Below, in pieces: positions 52,201 to 60,300 of a stretch of 64,000 bases of DNA; within the stretch, counting starts at the first letter, position 1; every line of letters begins with the position of its first letter. The stretch is taken from the NCBI RefSeq assembly GCF_036417845.1, contig NC_089979.1, positions 23,935,958 to 23,999,957 of the forward strand, written 5' to 3'. The DNA is from Apteryx mantelli. Its lineage: Eukaryota > Chordata > Aves > Apterygiformes > Apterygidae. A program made the translations under genes and the position numbers. The notes beneath the pieces are model-generated. The model worked only from the letters and a program-made list of their open reading frames with translations. It had not been told where the DNA came from and did no database searches.

Positions 52201-55200
52201 TGGACAAGCTGTTGTAGGGCCAGGTAAAGTGCATGTTTACAGTAGTCAGTTATTTCACGGAAACTGTGTGCATTCATAGTGTTGCACTGTGGTTACTGCT
52301 TCATGCAGCACTGCATCACAGTCAGGTGCTACAGAGTGGAGAGACTGTGTAAAATACAGCTTCTTTTGGCCTGTTCACAAGTTTCCTGTGAAGTCTCTGT
52401 GCACTAGTTACACAGTCTGACCAAGGTCATTTTGATGTGAAGTACTTTTAGAGCCAAACAGTGCCTTGACGCATTCATGAGTTGGAAGATAGAAATTTAG
52501 CTGGGCTGATTAACAGGGAATGGAAGGAATTATCTACTATTCTAGAAAGCAATATGTGTACACTGTAATTTTATTTTATTTTCCTCAACAGGTGCATGAA
52601 GTATACAAAATCTACTTGTTTTCTCTCTTCTTGGGGTACCTCTTGCAGTTTGAAAATTCAGCCTTACTAGTGTCACCATTACTAAGTCTTGTAGCAGCTT
52701 TAATGCTCTCTAAATGCCTTCAGGTAACTAGGCTCTCCTCTGAGTGTAGTTTTTATTGTTTAAACTGAACACTAAATAATGTGGAATTTTAAATATATTT
52801 TTGCAGATGAATATGAAAAAAGGTACATTTGTGTCAAGATTGCTGAAAATAATGTACATTTACTTGGTACTTACAATCACAGTGATGCTAAACTTCTTAC
52901 TAAAGGTAAGATTCCTCAGCAGAAAGAGTGATAATAATTAAGTCATATTCTAAATGTTAGGTTACAGTTAATCTTGGAAAAATTTTTGCAAGTGTTACTT
53001 ATATTATTGTTCTGACAGTTCATGGTTTATAGCTTAATTCAGAGAAAATTGAAGGATTAAAGGTTGAGTCATTTTGTGTCTATATATTTATAAAAATCTT
53101 TAGCAACTCAAGCAGCTGTTTTTTGTTTGGGTTTCGGTTTTTTTTTCTCTGAAATTCTTTAAAAAAAAAAGTTTTGGGTTGAGATTAAAGCATGGTATAG
53201 AAATACTCTGTAAATCACACTTTAGCTATTTCATAAATGCGGTTTTTGTTATAGCTTGGATTGGCTCTACAAAGTGGGCTGAACATTAAAACAATATTCT
53301 TGTGCATGGAAAAGAGCTAGTAGCCAGGAACAGGTATGAGTTGTCCCAGGGTAGATGTTAATTTTCAATTAAATTCCAACTAGGACATGGGAACAGAAAC
53401 CTTCACTTAGTGTGGGAGTCGCTAGGAGCTGAGATTACACAATGGGATTTTAGCCTGGTCTTGCATTTCGATTAGCAACTCCCTCTTTCTGGTCCTAACC
53501 TTTTACATAGTTTACTGTACTTTTCTTCCATGTCTCAAACTCACTCTGATTGTGTTAATTAACAGTGTTGACTTAAAATAAAGAACCTAGTGAACCCTAA
53601 AAAGTTTATGAGAGAATGCTCAGATCTGATTCTTTTCTTGTGCCATTCAGATTGGCTAACCGTGCTGTATCTCCAGGAAAATAAAACCTAACCTTGAAAA
53701 ATATATGAGCTAAATTATGTAGACAGTACATAGAACTTTTGACTGCTCAGAGAATTAATTATGTGAAGATCTCAAATGCTCATAACTTTCGCTAGGCTGC
53801 AGTCCTATTGTTTAGTGGAGCCAAACGCAATGTTCTTTGGCTTGCTTGAGGGTAAGTCTACGTCCATTTTTCATGATCCTTCTCACACCGCTCGGTAGTC
53901 TTTTGGCAGCTTGTTGACAGCTTTCCACTTGCCTCTGGTTGGGGTATATCAATGAAATGAAGGATGTGATATTTTCTAGGAAACCCTAAAGATACATTTA
54001 TTTAAGTGAAGTTTTACAATACTGCATTGATACCTTAATTACCAGTCCAATCCAATTCACTAGTTTTAAATGAATTTTGAATAGGTGATTATTCTCTGCC
54101 ATTTTGTAATCTGAGTGAAGTGACTACGTGAAAGATGTTTTCAGCACTAGATAAGATTTTTCTCTGCTAAATTAATTTTCAGATGTTTGTTCCTCATAAA
54201 GAAAATGAGCACTTGCTGAAGTTCCTTGAAGTTAAACTTGGCTTAAACACAACTAAGTAAGTTTTTAAACTTTTTACACCTTTTAAAGTATCCAAACTTC
54301 TGAAAACTATTCTGAGAAGAGCAGAATTTCAGTACTTATGAGAATATTAAAGAGGAGTTAGGGTAACTTTATTTGTCCTCTGGCTTTAAACTTTAATTAG
54401 AAATTATGCATATACGGAGGCATTGTTTACTCTTAGGATTTGGGGGGGCAGGTTCTGAGGCACCTCAGTGTTTCTTCTGTCTTGGCATGAAAGCATCTCA
54501 GTTTTTGTTTTCTTTTAATGTTGAAGTGCAAAGACATTCTGTATCCTATCTAATGTTTCTAATAATGCTTGAAAGCAAAAATAAGAAGGGAAAGGTAGTG
54601 GTACTAACTTCTTACACTTTGGAAAAGAAAGGGCTCTGAATAGAGTCATGAACTATCAGTAATATGTCAAAAGAGAGGTTTTTTTAGTTGTCTTGTAAAA
54701 AAAATAACTCCTTCCAAAACCCTACACATTTTGGAAGAAATTAGGACAAGGGACAACTTAAAAGTCAGAGGAAATTGTTAAGATTCTAAGAGAAAGTTTT
54801 TGCATCTGTGAGAGACTGAAGGTTGGTCTACAAGAAGATACCATGGCTACAGTTTTTCTACAAAACTTCAAACGCAGTATTGATAAGGACTGAGACACCT
54901 CCTGGAGCCAAGCCAACATTTGCAGTTCTGTGCGGGAACTGGTATTCCATTCTGTAAACTGCATCTTTCTCTTACAAAACTACTTCACAGCCTTTCAGGG
55001 AAGGAAGTAGAAAATGACATCAGACGTAACTGAAACTGTCGAGACTCTCTGGAAGACCAAATGTAACAAGGTTGACCAAGACGCACTGTTTAATACATGC
55101 ACGTTGTTAAAAGTTTTACAAGATCAGAAAGGACTGCTTCTGGTCAGGATTTTGGTTTGTTTCACTACCAGGTATTATGGGATGGTTTTTTTCCCCTGAG

Positions 55201-57299
55201 ACTTGCTACATGTTACTTTCCAGGCTGTGGAAGTCTGCAATGAAGCCAGTGATTGAGACAAACTGAGTGCAACTGCCTCTGGAGAATTGTGCAACTGTGT
55301 GTTGGAATTATGGTTTGCAGCACAAGAACTTCAAGATCTGTCTTTAAGGCTAGTTTGGACGTGCTTGGCTGTTCATCCTTAGACTGGTTCTGTCTAATTG
55401 AAACGGGTTCAGTTCTCTAGTCTTCATTCAGAGGGGGTGGGGGTTGAAAAAGAAAAGAAGGAGGGAAGAAAAGCAAAATGAAAACAAGAATGTGTTCACT
55501 GCATCACATGCTGCACCAATTCCAGTGGAGAATACAGATCGATAGTGCTTCTTGGCAGACTACATAATCTCTCTGCTCATTAATTGAGAAAGAAGAATGA
55601 TTGAGTGGGTTCAGCTCCAGAATTAGAATTTCAGCATTAAAGATTCCTTTCTTGGCAATGCCTTAGGCTTATGTGTGATGTCAGATGAACACTTCCTTTC
55701 TCCGTCTCCCCCTTTGAAATGGGGACAAGCATACCTTCTTGCCTTTACGTCCCTAAAATCTTAATCCACTGTGACAGCAGAGTGCTTTGTGGTCCCCAAA
55801 ATGGAATTATGCAGGAGGTTGGGTTTTTGTGATATAGAAGAGCTGTAGTCTGATCTCTTCAGATCACAGATTCTTTTTTGGAAGATAAGCTTTTGACAGT
55901 TACTTTAAGTAGTACTTGCAAAGCCATTTTGAATTGTTTTGAAACAGTTTTCAAAGATGAATCTTGAAGAATGTGTTATGATATGAACAGGTTAAATTGT
56001 GACTGATTGTGTGCTGTTTTTTTTTTTTTTTTTCCTAATCTATGTGGAACTGTTACTGTTTTTTTAATGGGTTGTTTTTGTCTTACTAGGAATTTTACAA
56101 TGAATTGGCTCCTTTGTCAAGAATCTCTTCAGGCACCCTCGCAAGACTTTTTTTTGCGGCTAACTCAGTCATCACTGTTGCCTTTCTATATTTTAGTATT
56201 AATTATCTGCCTTTTTTCTGTAACTCAGGTCATTTTTAGGAGAATTTGGTAAGTAGTTTATTTATACTGAGAAATAAGTAGTTAAAAATAAGAGGATCAT
56301 GAATGAAGTGAATGGACATGTAATTCCTAGCTGAGGCCTGACATGTTTATGTCCCTTCCCATTACAAGGGAAAAAGAGATGTTTTGTCTGTTTTCCCCTT
56401 CCAACAGCAAAGTCACCTGATTATTGCAAGAGGATTTGTTTCCCTGTTTTGTTTTTTTTTTCTGGTTTACCTATCACTAAGAATGAGCAGGGTGGAGCTG
56501 AGAGGTTTTCAGATTTCTACTGCTTCCCTGTCTTTTTTTTATCCCTTGTTTACTGTGATAAGGTTCATCAGCCTTTGCTGCCCCGAATGGAGCTAATTAG
56601 TAAAACTGCCTCAATTATTTTTAGTTTCAGTGGTTCACGGTTCTCTTGAGAGAAGGGGTAGCGAAGTTGTCTGTTTGCAGACTCAGAATGGCAAGACTGT
56701 GTAGATCGTAGCATAACTTATCTTGGAAACTTTAATGGCTATGAAATTACCTCTTACTGGTAGACTGTGATGAATGATACAACTTCTCAGAAATTAGGGC
56801 AAATTTCTCACTTGTCTGCAGTGAAAATCAATGGATTTTTTTCAAGGACAGACTTTTGATAGATAAAGATTATGCTGTTATAAATGAAGAATTGTGTCAG
56901 GTTGGATGCATGAAAGTACATTCAAAATAATGAAGCTAACTTCTGGATTTTTACTAGTGGTTGAAATAGCCATTTACTACTTTGTTATGAGCAGTGACTT
57001 CAGTATATCCAACAGGTTTTTAAGAAAAGCTTAGGATAAACCTTCCTCTCCTTCAAAAGAACTTTCTAATTTTGAAGCAGTTCATACTATCAAATATTTT
57101 TCCAATTTGTTGTGAGGAAGGTTATTACAAAAGTATAACCTGAATTCATTTAATGGTAGAATAAAATGTCTTCTATCCCATGCCTTACTATGTCATCTGT
57201 AGGAAAACATTCATTGTACGATTTCTGTTGTGCTTATTTTATATTTTATTTTTATTTATATATATATATAAAAAGCACATGTGTATACACACATATTTA

Positions 57300-57337
<38 letters not shown>

Positions 57338-60300
57338 AAAACATAGAATTTATTATAATGTGACTGAAAACTGTTGTGTCTTACTCTGGCATAAAACAGC
57401 GTACACAGTCACATGGATTCCATAGTTTTCCACCAAGTTAATACTATGAAGAAACTTAGAATAGTTGAATTTAAGTGCAGCATGCTTCATCTAAATGTTT
57501 GTGGAGTATGCGTGCTCTTGAATTAGACTGTCTCTTGTTGCTGAAGTACCTTAAAATAGGATTTAAGGTCATAAGTAGTGTTCCCATTATATTAATTCAC
57601 AGCCATTGCTCCAGAGAGGTTACAATCTAAAACAAGGGACAGCAGGTACCAATAGATCATTGATGAAGTACAAAAAACAAATAAGCAGTGCAACAGTATT
57701 GTATGATATGACACAGAATGATCTCAGTGTACTGCTGACTTAATAGTCATAAAAATATTTTTATTGGCACCTTTGCCTGAGATAATGTCTGAATTAAGTG
57801 ATGTCTCATTTTCTCCAACTGCAGTGGTGAACCACTGAAAGAGACAGTTAAACTTGAGGATGGTCGAATTGGAGAGAGGCCAGAAATAGTTTATCATGTA
57901 ATTCACACAATTTTACTTGGTTCTCTAGCGATGTGTTTGGAAGGGTAAGTCTAATTTTGATGTATCTCTTTTGAAAGCAACAGAGAGTTCCTAACTGGAC
58001 ATGATACGCTATTCACTCCTTTGAAATGTGTCTACAATTCAAGTTTTTTCAGCAATAGATTTGACATATTAGTTAGTAGGGGATACAGCAAAGAGAATTT
58101 TGACTGTATAAATTGTACAGAGGAATATGATGAATTGTGTTACATTTCTGTAAAGCATGTTCAAAGTATTTATGCAGCCCAAATCTGAGAAATTAATTGA
58201 AGCAAATTTTAATCACTTCCCGTATGATATCTAAGTTCAGAGTTTCACTGTCGTTCTCTGAATATTGTAGTGCTCTAGTGAAATCTTACGTAGTCTTTTT
58301 GGTGAGCGGTATATGTTCTGTAATACTGAAATGGAAAAGATTTCTTATCCTTATCCTGTGTATATCTCAGCTAGCATGAAGTATACTTCTTCTTGACATG
58401 TTAAAGCAGGAACAAAGCAGTTTTGAAAGGTATTGTGTATATTAATCCTTAAAGAATTTTTTTTGGGAAAAAAAATGTTACTGTTCTAATTTCATCTCTC
58501 AGTTAAGTCAACCTGGAGGCAGCAGACTTGTGTTTGCATTACACTCATCGTCCTAATTTCTGAATATTCACAGTTCTTACAGTGAGCAGACTGTCATATT
58601 GACTGGCAACAACCAGGTAGTTGTCTAACTTGACTCTATGCTCAAGAGGCAGACAATACCAGTCAATAGTAAATTGTTTATTAAATACTTCCCTTTCCTT
58701 TCTTCAGGAGCTCCCTTATAGTACAGTGAGTGTCTATACAGCTTTGCTGAATAGTTGCTTTTTATCCTTCCTTGGCTGGAAAACTGCAACAGCCAAGTGA
58801 CTTTACTAGTCTGTCAGCTTTCTGATTGGTTGGTTGGTTGGTTGGTTTTTTTTCCTCCTTTCCTAAACTCTGTGAAAGATGTCATCTTTGACCTGGGATC
58901 TTGTTCCTACCTCTTGCAGTGGATAATCAGGTGGCCTGCTCTTCTGCTGGAGATTTCCTTGTTTTTCCCTCCAGTCCCATCAAGTGTGGTCACAGATTGC
59001 TTTGCATATCCAGACTTTATTTGACATGTGAAAAGAAATCTGAATGTTTTTATAAATAGCTTAAGTACAGTGACATGTGCAGAGTCTCAACTAAGATCTT
59101 GCAATGTTTTTCAGAATGAAGTATCTGTGGACTCCTTATGTTTGCATGCTTGCTGCATTTGGTGTGTGCTCTCCAGAACTTTGGATGACGCTTTTCAAGT
59201 GGCTTCGACTGAAAGCTGTACACCCGATATTGCTGGTGAGTTGCTGTTGCCAGTGTCTTGGGAATTGCAGCTAGCAAGCAACAACAGTTACTAAAGACCT
59301 AGAGAAACACCTGGTAGAAGAACAAGTAGCTCTGTGAGCAGTGGATCTCATGTAGCCTGTTTTTCTCTATCTTTCATTCCTAATATCACTCTTCCATGTC
59401 TTCTCTGGTATTTGGAGATAAAGTTGGGTTCACACTACAGCCTTTTCCTCTGTGAGGAGCAGCACTGTCTGTGTCTCTCTTGCTCTTACTGATCTGCCTA
59501 TTTTCTACGAACATATCTTTGAGACCTTAAGCCCTCTGTCACTTTCAGTTGAGATTGGCCAAGAAGATCAAATGCTTTTTAGCACAAGTGCAGAAGAAAG
59601 GGTACTGGCATGCAGGCAAGCATGGGTAGAAGCCATATTTCACTAGGAAATGACGCAAAAAATGAGTTAGCTAGGTGGTTTTGATTGCTGAGAGCGAAAC
59701 AGCTTCATAAGAAATGGTAGTTAGAATTATTTGTATAAGATTTATTCTTGTGTGGCCGTTTCAGAGATGCTCTGTGACTGAAGTCAAGCGTGTGCTGTAA
59801 TGCACAACTACCTTGCTTCTGACCCTAGCTTTATTCCTAATGTGCTGAGTAGCCTTGGGCAAATTCTGGCAGCTTTCTGCATTTATTTTATTAATAAATA
59901 AAATGAGGATACGGTGTTATTTACCTTATTTTCAAGATGCTTATAGGAATAAATATTTAATACTTAAATGGTGATTCGTATATATCACTTGCTATGAAAA
60001 TGCTAAGTACTGTTACGTCATAAACATTGACAGAGTTCTTCCAATCAAGAAGTAACAGTATATTCTGTAGGTACTAAACATATTCCTTTATACCCGGCAT
60101 GCTTTCTGCTATATAGACCTGCTTTTTTATACAGTAGCTTGCTTCATAGTTTATTATCAAGAGAATGTCTTGTGTGCCCTCCTTACCAAATGCTTCCTGT
60201 ACCATATGGGCTATTTTCTCCTTTTTGCAAAGGGGAAATGATACCAGCTAGGACGTTGGTGTGCTAAAGAATGGGATTCTGTTTTTTGCATATCCGTATT

